NCBI GenBank assembly: GCA_958346165.1
Contig: CATVQO010000121.1
Coordinates: 1-5,164 of the forward strand
Direction: 5' to 3'
DNA: 5,164 nt
Source: an uncultured Collinsella sp.
GTDB lineage: Bacteria; Actinomycetota; Coriobacteriia; Coriobacteriales; Coriobacteriaceae
Part shown: positions 1 through 5,164 of the stretch, piece by piece
How positions within the stretch are numbered: the stretch's first letter is position 1
Layout: each line of letters starts with the position of its first letter
Notes under the pieces: model-generated
Told to the model about the DNA's origin: nothing
The model's database searches: none
What the model saw: only the letters and a program-made list of their open reading frames with translations
Position numbers and translations under genes: made by a program

Positions 1-1
1 C

Positions 2-343
2 GGCGTCTTCTTCATCAATCTTGAATCCGTCGGCGCCGGTAGGCTTTCGGTGGTGACGGTTGAGGGCGAACAGCAGCTGCTCAAGGGCGATCGCCGCATC
101 ATGAACCTGGTCAGCAAGGTGTGCAAGTCGTTCCATGTCGATTGTGGCGCGCTCGAGATGCCCTATGCCAAGACCGATGCCTACGCCGCGCTCGAGGCGA
201 GCCGCCGAGCCCTCACCATCGCCGGCGTGGACGGCACGCGTCTGGCTTGCGCTCGTACCGAGGACGACCTGCCCCACAATGTCAACCCGACGAACATTGC
301 CACGGTATCCGAGGTCGTGACCGAGGTTATCCGCCGTTCGTAG
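2..343 (+). CDS. M28-family zinc peptidase, C-terminal fragment (5' end outside window)
   Basis: The reading frame is open from base 2 to the TAG at 341-343 and gives 113 residues, the C-terminal end of a longer protein. An ATG at 50 lies inside the conserved core, so the true start is upstream of the window. The fragment opens with a buried strand and loop (FFINLESVG, Glu codon at 23-25), which matches the position of the acidic zinc ligand in M28 aminopeptidase-fold enzymes. Near the end, LPHN (His codon 275-277) followed by PTNIATVSEVV matches the final metal-ligand His and the last helix. The TDAYAALEASRRALTIAG segment fits the usual helix and strand between them. Such enzymes remove N-terminal residues or cleave peptides with one or two zinc ions. 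Cellular location and substrate cannot be judged without the N-terminus. The fold is inferred from motif order only; a diverged M28-like protein without activity is possible. It is probably co-transcribed with the small membrane protein 21 nt downstream. Confidence 0.65.
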   Translation, partial: GVFFINLESVGAGRLSVVTVEGEQQLLKGDRRIMNLVSKVCKSFHVDCGALEMPYAKTDAYAALEASRRALTIAGVDGTRLACARTEDDLPHNVNPTNIATVSEVVTEVIRRS

Positions 344-364
344 ACGGAGCTCTAAGGAGTCAAC

Positions 365-583
365 GTGTTTTCGTATATTAAGCGCCATTGGCCTGTCTAC
401 GTGATTTTGACCTTGATTGCCATTGCGTTAGGGTTTGGAGCTGCCTACATCGTGGGCGCGAAGGGCTCGACCCCCGCCTCCGCAATCAGCGAAGAGGTGG
501 AGCAAGAACAGAGCACGGGTGCCGATGGGATTCCTGAGTCCGAGCAAGCAATCGTTGATGGTGGATCTTCGTCTGCAGAGTAG
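365..583 (+). CDS. Small single-pass membrane protein, 72 aa, function unknown
   Basis: This frame starts at GTG 365, placed by a strong AAGGAG at 354-359 with a 5-nt spacer; no in-frame ATG fits as well. Residues 1-8 are basic (K6, R7, H8) and residues 9-31 form one hydrophobic helix (PVYVILTLIAIALGFGAAYIV). The remaining tail of about 40 residues is acidic and low in complexity (EEVEQEQ, ending GGSSSAE) with no recognisable domain. The positive-inside rule suggests an N-in, C-out topology, with a helix that stays as an anchor; there is no AxA cleavage site directly after it, although ASA at 38-40 is a weak possibility. The gene lies 21 nt after the peptidase gene and just before a terminator, so it is probably the last gene of that operon. 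It may be an accessory or membrane tether for the peptidase, but this rests on position only. I do not recognise the family. Confidence 0.7.
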   Translation: MFSYIKRHWPVYVILTLIAIALGFGAAYIVGAKGSTPASAISEEVEQEQSTGADGIPESEQAIVDGGSSSAE

Positions 584-604
584 ATGCGGCGATTTAAATG
601 ATTG

Positions 605-642
605 AAAGCGGGCGAGCCGGGGGACTGGCTCGCCCGCTTTTT
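605..642 (+). terminator. Strong hairpin terminator between convergent genes
   Basis: A perfect 14-bp stem pairs 605-618 (AAAGCGGGCGAGCC) with 627-640 (GGCTCGCCCGCTTT) around an 8-nt loop, and the run of T continues to 642. It lies 22 bases after the stop of the small membrane protein, as expected for a rho-independent terminator on the + strand. The adhesin gene ends at 650 on the other strand, so the same hairpin may also stop its transcript. In that direction the T tract is short and interrupted (TTTCAATCATTT), so minus-strand activity is less certain. Confidence 0.88.
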
Positions 643-649
643 CATCGCG

Positions 650-3600
650 CTAGCGCTTCTTTGGGATTGACCTAAGGCGAGCGAACCATAGGGCTGCGGC
701 ACCCGAGGTCAGGAGCGCGGTGATGCAAGCGGCGATGGGAGCTGACCCTGTTGCCGGTAGGTCCTGCGGTAGGGTACAGCGTTGAATGACACTGTCCTCG
801 TCATGTGACTCAAGTTTATCGCCGCCGCCGTTGCGGCAAAGATCGACGCGTGCGCTGTTGGTGAGTGCAGTTTGGGGTGTGTAAGCCGACGTTGCCTGCA
901 TGTGCACGACTGCGCCCCGAGCATCTGTGCCAAGGATTGCTTTGGCATCGTCAAGGTCGTCGTGCTCATCTTTGAGATCATCACGGGTCCAAGAATCCGT
1001 ATCGCTTCGAGTCGTAAAGTCGGCGGCTACCGCACCGTATTCAATGCGAATGCCCGTCACGACGGTATTGGATGAAAGGTCGAGTTCTTTCGCCTCGAGT
1101 GTGGCGGATTCCGTGGTCGAGACATCCGCCTTCCAGAGGTGCCAGCCGTCGTAATCGACGAGGCGGCAATCTTCACCCAGACTCTCTTTTACTTCGTCGG
1201 ACTCAAGCCAAGGATTTTCGTGCCCATCGTCAAGCGTCGCGTTTGCCGGCTCATCGACGTCTGTCGAGTCCAACGGCGTCGTGCGATACCACACGTTGCA
1301 CAGACCGTTGAGGTCGCCGATGGCGACGGGGGTTTCGATTGAGACGAATCTCGCCGTGCCGTCTTTGGCGCACTCAAGATCATCGGTAATCGTAAACTCA
1401 TCAACCCAAGTAGCGGAATCGTTTCGAGCATCGATGGTATAGGAGAAAAGCCCATCCGTATTGGTTTGCATCGCGGCGCGGTTTTTTCCATCGCCGTTAG
1501 CCAACAGACCCTTCCCGATAGGTTGGACAAGTTCCTGACGCTTGTCGACCTGTCCTTTGATCTCGATGGGCGCATCCTTCATCGCGACGGATTGGACTTC
1601 TCCCGTATCCTTTATTTCAAACGTTATCTCCTCGGCAAGGTCATAGGTCCGCGGAGACATCGTTTCGCGCAACGAGTAGGTACCGGGTGCAAGATGTTCG
1701 ATGCGGTGCGGCTTGTCGGATGAGGTCCAGGAGTCTATTTCGGTTTTATCGGGACCATATAAGGTGAGCTGTGCGCCTTTCACTTCCTGCTCTCCGCTTG
1801 CATCGACCTTGGAGATATCAACCTTGGTGTAATCGTCGGATACGTTAAGCCGTGCTTCCACAACGGGTGTTTTCTGGTCGGCATAGGTAAGGTCGACGAT
1901 ATGATGCGTCCGGTCGAGCAAGAAGCCGGTCGGCGCTTGAGTCTCGACAACCTCGTAGCGTGCGGTGCCAGATCCCAGCGGGAGGTCGTCCGCGCGTGCT
2001 TCTCCAGTTTCATCCGTCGTGACGGTAGCGACAGCCTCGCCGTCGAGCGCGGCAATGCTACCGTCGGGGCGCACGATATCACCTGAGGCACGGATCTCAA
2101 AGATGGCGCCCGCGAGGCTGCTGCCGTCTACGGCATCGGTTTTAACGATCCTGATGTTTCCGGTCGCGGCGTGGTCATAATACGAGACGATTGCAACGGG
2201 CGTTAGGTTTATATCGGCGGGTATGTTTACCTCGATCTCTCCGCCGACAAGATAGGGCTCTTTGGCCGAGGTTTCGCGTACATAATAGGTGCCCGGCACG
2301 AGCGATTCGGGCAGTGTGACGGTGCCGGTCGCGTCAGTCGTAAAGGTGTCCATTACGTTATGTGCTGGATACCAGCATGTTTGTGAGACAGGTTTGTGAT
2401 TGCTGTCGAGGAGTTGGAAGGTGAATCCGGCTAGGGGAACAGAGGCGCCTGTTTGGGCATCGCGTTTTACAATCTGGAGATGCGTCGACAGAGCGTGGTT
2501 GTCCACGATATATTGAAGCTCGGCGCCGTCGGAAATCTGATTGGCCTCGACGGTCCATTCCCCCGCACGTTTAAAACCCTCGGGGACGGTTTCCGGAACC
2601 TCACGAACCGTGTAGCCGGCGCGGTCGTATGGGACGGCTCCGTGGACACCGGCTGGTCGCTTGCCTGTGCCGAACCATGCTTCGGGCTGGTCTTTGGTGG
2701 AGGCAAAGCCATAGATGTTTGTAGTCAGTGTGCCAACAACCTGCTGAGAGCTGTTACTGACAACCTCAAAGACAACATCTCCTGCCGGCTGCTCCAGGCC
2801 GGATTGATCGCTATTGCCGTAGTCCTTGAATTTGGAAATCTCAAGGTCAAACGCAATGGGGATATTGGAAACGCGAGATTCGATCTCGACCACGCCTGAA
2901 TCGCCGAGTTGGTCGGCTCCAACGGTGTAAGACCAACTGTCACCGGAGGGCAAATAGCCCTCGGGCGCCTTCGATTCATAGATGGTAAAGGTTCCCAGGG
3001 GGACATCGGTGAGGGTAGCTCGACCGCTTTCATCGGTCCTGAGAGTTTGTGTCCATCCAGGGGTTGATTGCGATACGCACACGAATTCTGCTCCTGCGAG
3101 CGAAGCTCCAACTTGGGGGCCTGCATTCGTTGCGGCGTCGAGCTTTACAATGCGCAAGGTAATGGTGCCGGGTTGTTCATCAATGGTGACGTATCCGCCG
3201 TTATTCGTCGTGGTAAAGGCAATGCGATCGTGCAGGGGGATATAACCAGCTGGCGCTGTTATCTCAACTAGGTAGTATGCCGTGTTGGGTAGGAGTGTTG
3301 CCTGCGCTCGACCGTTGCTGTCCATCTGGACGGTGCCGACACGCGCGCCGCTGGCGCTCTCAAAAACATCGAATGTTGCCCCGTCAAACTGATAAGTATT
3401 GTTTCCGCTGGTAATGGCAGCGTTTGCAGACTGCTTTTGGAAGGAAACAGAGACCGCCGGCAGTACATAGAGCATGTCTTGACGTTTGCTGCCGCCCGAT
3501 ACGGTTCCTATATAGCGCCGCGCGCGGTGCGGAGCGGCTTTGATGCTTCCTGATTTTGCGCTGTCGTGGAGCCACCGCGCAGCCGCCACGACTTCATTGT

Positions 3601-4081
3601 CGGCGGTAAAGTGCCCGCTCTTGGTTTTGCCCTGAGCGGTTGTGTAGGAGTAGGTGCCGTCGACATGGGTAGTGCCGTTGAGCATCCATACGGCAAGCTG
3701 GGTGGCGGCGCGGGCGCGATCGGGTGAAAGATGGTAACCGCCAAACGACATGGCGGTAGGATATCCGTGACAAACGATTGCCGCGAACTCGTCGTCGAGC
3801 CACACCCAGCCTTGATCAAAGTTGAGCCATGGGCCGCCCGGCTTGGTGGGGCCGGGGCGCTCCTGGTTCATGCAGTAGGCAATCGAGGCGTCTTGAGCTT
3901 CATACTTGCCGATGAAGAAGGGCCCACAATCATCGCTAATAGTGCGGAAGCCGAGCTGGTCGTAGCCATCGACGGCAAATGCGGCTCCCGGTGCCAGACA
4001 GCCGAAAAGCAGGAAGAGGAGCAGGAGCAGCGGACCTGTTGCGATTGCGCTGTGGACAGAGTGCGTGGGTGCGTTGGACAT
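650..4081 (-). CDS. LPXTG-anchored thioester-domain adhesin with Cna-B (SpaA-like) stalk, 1143 aa
   Basis: This is a complete surface protein. The ATG at 4081-4079 is set by AAGGAG at 4092-4087 with a 5-nt spacer. Residues 1-36 are a signal peptide with a Leu/Phe-rich core and probable cleavage after AFA (34-36). Residues 37-206 are a thioester domain: YCMNQ (C70) and TQLAVW (Q128) match the Cys and Gln that form the internal thioester in Cpa/SfbI-type adhesins. Six Cna-B-like domains follow, at about 207-305, 306-408, 411-530, 533-638, 641-748 and 751-838. Each has a first-strand Lys (K216, K313, K417, K539, K647, K758) and a YxxxE box Glu (E273, E369, E494, E603, E713, E806), and most have a last-strand Asn/Asp (N406, N528, D636, N746, D836), as in isopeptide-forming domains. 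Residues 841-1105 form a separate, larger C-terminal domain. LPATG (1108-1112), a hydrophobic helix and the basic tail RLRSIPKKR form the sortase signal. No YPK pilin motif is present and no sortase or pilin gene is adjacent, so it is more likely a monomeric adhesin than a pilus shaft. The reactive thioester predicts covalent attachment to a host or bacterial amine; the target is unknown. Confidence 0.92.
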   Translation of the reverse strand: MSNAPTHSVHSAIATGPLLLLLFLLFGCLAPGAAFAVDGYDQLGFRTISDDCGPFFIGKYEAQDASIAYCMNQERPGPTKPGGPWLNFDQGWVWLDDEFAAIVCHGYPTAMSFGGYHLSPDRARAATQLAVWMLNGTTHVDGTYSYTTAQGKTKSGHFTADNEVVAAARWLHDSAKSGSIKAAPHRARRYIGTVSGGSKRQDMLYVLPAVSVSFQKQSANAAITSGNNTYQFDGATFDVFESASGARVGTVQMDSNGRAQATLLPNTAYYLVEITAPAGYIPLHDRIAFTTTNNGGYVTIDEQPGTITLRIVKLDAATNAGPQVGASLAGAEFVCVSQSTPGWTQTLRTDESGRATLTDVPLGTFTIYESKAPEGYLPSGDSWSYTVGADQLGDSGVVEIESRVSNIPIAFDLEISKFKDYGNSDQSGLEQPAGDVVFEVVSNSSQQVVGTLTTNIYGFASTKDQPEAWFGTGKRPAGVHGAVPYDRAGYTVREVPETVPEGFKRAGEWTVEANQISDGAELQYIVDNHALSTHLQIVKRDAQTGASVPLAGFTFQLLDSNHKPVSQTCWYPAHNVMDTFTTDATGTVTLPESLVPGTYYVRETSAKEPYLVGGEIEVNIPADINLTPVAIVSYYDHAATGNIRIVKTDAVDGSSLAGAIFEIRASGDIVRPDGSIAALDGEAVATVTTDETGEARADDLPLGSGTARYEVVETQAPTGFLLDRTHHIVDLTYADQKTPVVEARLNVSDDYTKVDISKVDASGEQEVKGAQLTLYGPDKTEIDSWTSSDKPHRIEHLAPGTYSLRETMSPRTYDLAEEITFEIKDTGEVQSVAMKDAPIEIKGQVDKRQELVQPIGKGLLANGDGKNRAAMQTNTDGLFSYTIDARNDSATWVDEFTITDDLECAKDGTARFVSIETPVAIGDLNGLCNVWYRTTPLDSTDVDEPANATLDDGHENPWLESDEVKESLGEDCRLVDYDGWHLWKADVSTTESATLEAKELDLSSNTVVTGIRIEYGAVAADFTTRSDTDSWTRDDLKDEHDDLDDAKAILGTDARGAVVHMQATSAYTPQTALTNSARVDLCRNGGGDKLESHDEDSVIQRCTLPQDLPATGSAPIAACITALLTSGAAALWFARLRSIPKKR

Positions 4082-4335
4082 GGCTGCTCCTTATCCCTCG
4101 TGCGCCGCATGGGGAGGTTGCGACGCGTAGGATGAGGCTACCCCCGAGGTTCATGCGGGTAAGTACCGGAGCCTGACCAAAAGCTTGCCCAATTCCTGAC
4201 AAATTGAGCTCAAATACAACAATCAGGCAAAAGCGCAGGTAGAAGATAAGGAGAACAGGAGGCCAAAGGTCCTCGTCTCCACAATTGATGCGATTTTCAA
4301 ACGAATCTCCACAGCTAAAACAAGCATCGCCACCC
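4082..4335. other. Intergenic region between divergent adhesin and tRNA genes
   Basis: No credible coding sequence is seen here. The adhesin ribosome binding site lies at 4087-4092 on the minus strand. I could not assign a convincing minus-strand -35/-10 pair. Possible operator-like elements are a perfect 10-bp palindrome TTGAGCTCAA (4204-4213), lying between CCTGA (4195-4199) and TCAGG (4224-4228), and two identical TCTCCACA octamers at 4276-4283 and 4306-4313, 30 bp apart. The adhesin promoter must lie somewhere in this stretch unless its transcript starts within or beyond the tRNA gene. Confidence 0.5.
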
Positions 4336-4365
4336 TTGTATCGAACAAGACAACCGCGTTATACT
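4336..4365 (+). promoter_or_regulatory. Sigma-70-type promoter of tRNA-Gly
   Basis: The -10 hexamer TATACT is at 4360-4365 and a partial -35 TTGTAT is at 4336-4341, giving an 18-bp spacer. Transcription would start near 4372, about 7 nt before the mature tRNA 5' end, which is normal for a stand-alone tRNA gene. The -10 is close to consensus, but the -35 matches only its TTG. Confidence 0.65.
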
Positions 4366-4378
4366 AGCCAACACACAA

Positions 4379-4453
4379 GCGGGCATCGCCAAGTGGTAAG
4401 GCATTAGCTTCCCAAGCTGACACTCGCGGGTTCGAGTCCCGTTGCCCGCTCCA
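4379..4453 (+). tRNA. tRNA-Gly (anticodon CCC), CCA encoded
   Basis: The full cloverleaf can be read by eye. The acceptor stem is GCGGGCA (4379-4385) with TGCCCGC (4443-4449). The D-arm is GCC/GGC. The anticodon stem TTAGC/GCTGA encloses the loop TTCCCAA, which gives anticodon CCC for the codon GGG. The T-arm is GCGGG-TTCGAGT-CCCGT. The discriminator is T4450, the usual base for bacterial tRNA-Gly, and CCA (4451-4453) is encoded. The gene stands alone, with its own promoter upstream and a hairpin terminator starting 9 nt downstream. Confidence 0.97.
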
Positions 4454-4461
4454 GAAAAAGT

Positions 4462-4496
4462 AAAAGCACGACACCGTTCCGGTGCCGTGCTTTTTT
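4462..4496 (+). terminator. tRNA-Gly terminator
   Basis: A 15-bp arm at 4462-4476 pairs with 4480-4494 around a TTC loop with a single A·C mismatch (4471/4485), and a six-T run occupies 4491-4496. The spacing of 9 nt after the CCA fits a rho-independent terminator for the tRNA. On the opposite strand the hairpin is followed by a T-rich tract (CTTTTACTTTTTC), so it may work in both directions. Confidence 0.88.
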
Positions 4497-4499
4497 CAA

Positions 4500-4592
4500 T
4501 AAAGCGCCGGGACTCGAACCCGCCAGGGTGCGAGCGTAAAACAAACGCGAAGCGTTTGTAGCGAGCAGGCGAAGGCGCCGGCAGGCGCCTGA
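4500..4592. repeat. Hairpin-rich repeat segment with inverted T-arm fragment
   Basis: No gene is credible here. Positions 4508-4523 (CGGGACTCGAACCCGC) are an exact 16-nt reverse complement of the tRNA-Gly T-arm at 4426-4441. Two inverted repeats follow: ACAAACGC-GAA-GCGTTTGT at 4541-4559 and AGGCGCC-GGCA-GGCGCCT at 4573-4590. The segment runs directly into the first 52-bp repeat. It looks like a small non-coding repeat element rather than a gene remnant, but its family is unknown to me. Confidence 0.6.
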
Positions 4593-4644
4593 AGCCGGTG
4601 CGGATTTGCGAAGCAAATACGCGGACGTCCCGTTGCCCGCTCCA
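4593..4644 (+). repeat. 52-bp direct repeat, copy 1, ending in tRNA-Gly 3' tail
   Basis: This is identical over 52 bases to 4724-4775. It contains the hairpin ATTTGC-GAA-GCAAAT (4604-4618) and the 8-bp palindrome GGACGTCC (4623-4630). Its last 18 bases (4627-4644, GTCCCGTTGCCCGCTCCA) equal the tRNA-Gly 3' end at 4436-4453, including the CCA. The rest of the tRNA is absent, so this is not a functional tRNA. Confidence 0.95.
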
Positions 4645-4652
4645 TCGAGCGC

Positions 4653-4689
4653 GGGAGACTTTGGGGCGGCCAATTCAACAAAGTCTTCC
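4653..4689. repeat. Inverted repeat between the two 52-bp copies
   Basis: GGGAGACTTTG (4653-4663) pairs with 4679-4689 (CAAAGTCTTCC) as an 11-bp stem with one G·T pair and a 15-nt loop. It lacks a T tract, so it is not a classical terminator. It sits in the spacer that separates the two copies of the repeat. Confidence 0.5.
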
Positions 4690-4723
4690 CCATCGTCTCC
4701 GTGAATCCGAGGAGATCGACCGC

Positions 4724-4775
4724 AGCCGGTGCGGATTTGCGAAGCAAATACGCGGACGTCCCGTTGCCCGCTCCA
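4724..4775 (+). repeat. 52-bp direct repeat, copy 2, ending in tRNA-Gly 3' tail
   Basis: This is an exact second copy of 4593-4644, 131 bp downstream. It has the same ATTTGC-GAA-GCAAAT hairpin (4735-4749) and the same terminal 18 nt of tRNA-Gly including CCA (4758-4775). The flanking bases diverge on both sides, so the repeat boundary is sharp and the 3' boundary coincides exactly with the end of the tRNA sequence. Confidence 0.95.
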
Positions 4776-4827
4776 ATTCCAAAATGTTAGGTTAATGCCT
4801 GCTGCCCATACTTGCACCTGCGCACGG

Positions 4828-4833
4828 TACAAT
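4828..4833 (+). promoter_or_regulatory. Candidate -10 element for purB
   Basis: TACAAT lies 44 bases before the purB ATG, and transcription from it would start near 4840. No good -35 is found at 16-18 bp; a TTGCAC at 4812-4817 is too close (10-bp spacer). The assignment is therefore tentative. A broken inverted repeat (GCAC 4822-4825 with GTGC 4852-4855, and GTTGG 4835-4839 with CCAAC 4847-4851) overlaps it. Confidence 0.35.
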
Positions 4834-4877
4834 GGTTGGGTTACGACCAACGTGCCAATAACCAAAAAGGAGCCGCT

Positions 4878-5164
4878 ATGATCGATCGCTATACCCGCCC
4901 GGAGATGGGACACATCTTCTCCCTCGAGAACAAGTACGCCATTTGGCAGGAGATCGAGGTCCTGGCCTGTGAGGCCCAGGCGGAGCTCGGCAAGATCGGC
5001 ATTTCTAAAGACGAAGCCCAGTGGATCCGCGACCATGCCAACTTTGAGAAGGCAAAGGTCGACGAGATCGAGGAGGTCACGCGCCACGACGTCATCGCCT
5101 TCCTGACCAACATGAAGGAGTACATCGACGCCGATGTTCCCGAGGGCGACCCCAAGCCCAGCCG
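4878..5164 (+). CDS. purB: Adenylosuccinate lyase, N-terminal part (3' end outside window)
   Basis: The ATG at 4878 is preceded by AAAGGAG (4866-4872) with a 5-nt spacer, and the frame stays open to the window end, giving 95 complete codons. The N-terminus MIDRYTRPEMGHIFS and the motif EEVTRHDVIAF (66-76) are characteristic of the bacterial PurB branch of the fumarase/aspartase superfamily. The Arg-Tyr at positions 4-5 and the TRHD at 68-71 belong to the substrate-binding site, with H70 equivalent to the conserved His of the TRHDV motif in Bacillus PurB. The enzyme is cytosolic and tetrameric. It removes fumarate from SAICAR in IMP synthesis and from adenylosuccinate in AMP synthesis. The family is usually about 430-480 residues, so only about a fifth is visible and the catalytic Ser loop lies outside. 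No purine riboswitch or other pur gene is seen upstream; the gene seems to start its own transcript downstream of the tRNA repeat cluster. Confidence 0.95.
   Translation, partial: MIDRYTRPEMGHIFSLENKYAIWQEIEVLACEAQAELGKIGISKDEAQWIRDHANFEKAKVDEIEEVTRHDVIAFLTNMKEYIDADVPEGDPKPS

Noticed and set aside
2453..2899. Plus-strand open frame of 148 codons and other frames inside the adhesin gene
   Set aside because: They are shadows of a long, domain-rich gene on the minus strand and show no ribosome binding site or recognisable motif.
3998..4000. Lipobox-like LFGC (residues 25-28) in the adhesin signal peptide, suggesting a lipoprotein
   Set aside because: Phe at position -2 relative to the Cys is unusual for a lipobox, an AFA cleavage site follows, and the protein has a full LPXTG anchor.
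650..4081. Adhesin as a pilus backbone subunit
   Set aside because: There is no YPK-type pilin lysine motif and no adjacent sortase or second pilin gene; the only YP (CWYPAHN) lacks the Lys.
4593..4775. Two direct repeats with a spacer taken as a CRISPR array
   Set aside because: There are only two copies, the 52-bp unit contains its own hairpin and the tRNA tail, the spacer is 79 bp, and no cas gene is present.
4436..4775. Attachment sites of an integrated genomic island
   Set aside because: The copies are only 131-191 bp apart with no integrase or cargo between them, and identity extends upstream into non-tRNA sequence only between copies 1 and 2. An old integration scar cannot be excluded, but an element is not present here.
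4404..5087. Minus-strand open frame of 227 codons, ending in a stretch like ERATGLEPASVSLGS
   Set aside because: It runs antisense to purB, through the repeat cluster and the terminator, and its C-terminus is the antisense translation of tRNA-Gly. Such tRNA-antisense tails are typical of spurious annotated proteins.

Overview
The window looks like a chromosomal segment of a high-GC Gram-positive of the Coriobacteriia, most like Collinsella or a close relative. The lineage is inferred from codon use, strong AAGGAG ribosome binding sites, and the style of the LPXTG adhesin (thioester domain, Cna-B stalk and a distinctive C-terminal module). No database search was possible.

Layout: (1) Positions 1-343 (+) hold the 3' end of a probable M28-family zinc peptidase. 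It is followed after 21 nt by a 72-residue single-pass membrane protein of unknown function (365-583, GTG start). (2) A 14-bp hairpin terminator (605-642) separates this pair from a convergent gene. (3) Positions 650-4081 (-) encode a complete 1143-residue cell-wall-anchored adhesin. It has a signal peptide, a Cys-Gln thioester domain, six Cna-B/SpaA-like domains, a large C-terminal domain and an LPATG sorting signal. (4) About 300 bp of intergenic DNA lies between the divergent adhesin and tRNA genes. (5) A tRNA-Gly(CCC) gene (4379-4453) has its own promoter and terminator. (6) Positions 4500-4775 have no credible gene but hold an unusual repeat cluster. It contains a reverse-complement copy of the tRNA T-arm, three hairpins with a GCGAAGC core, and a perfect 52-bp direct repeat whose two copies each end with the last 18 nt of the tRNA gene, CCA included. 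(7) purB (adenylosuccinate lyase) begins at 4878 and runs off the window.

The genes do not form one pathway. purB and the tRNA are housekeeping genes, and the adhesin is a single-gene surface module with no sortase or pilin gene in view. The two most interesting items are the tRNA-tail repeat cluster, which resembles in architecture (not in sequence) the repeats downstream of E. coli tyrT, and the thioester adhesin, which is predicted to attach covalently to a host or neighbouring-cell target.
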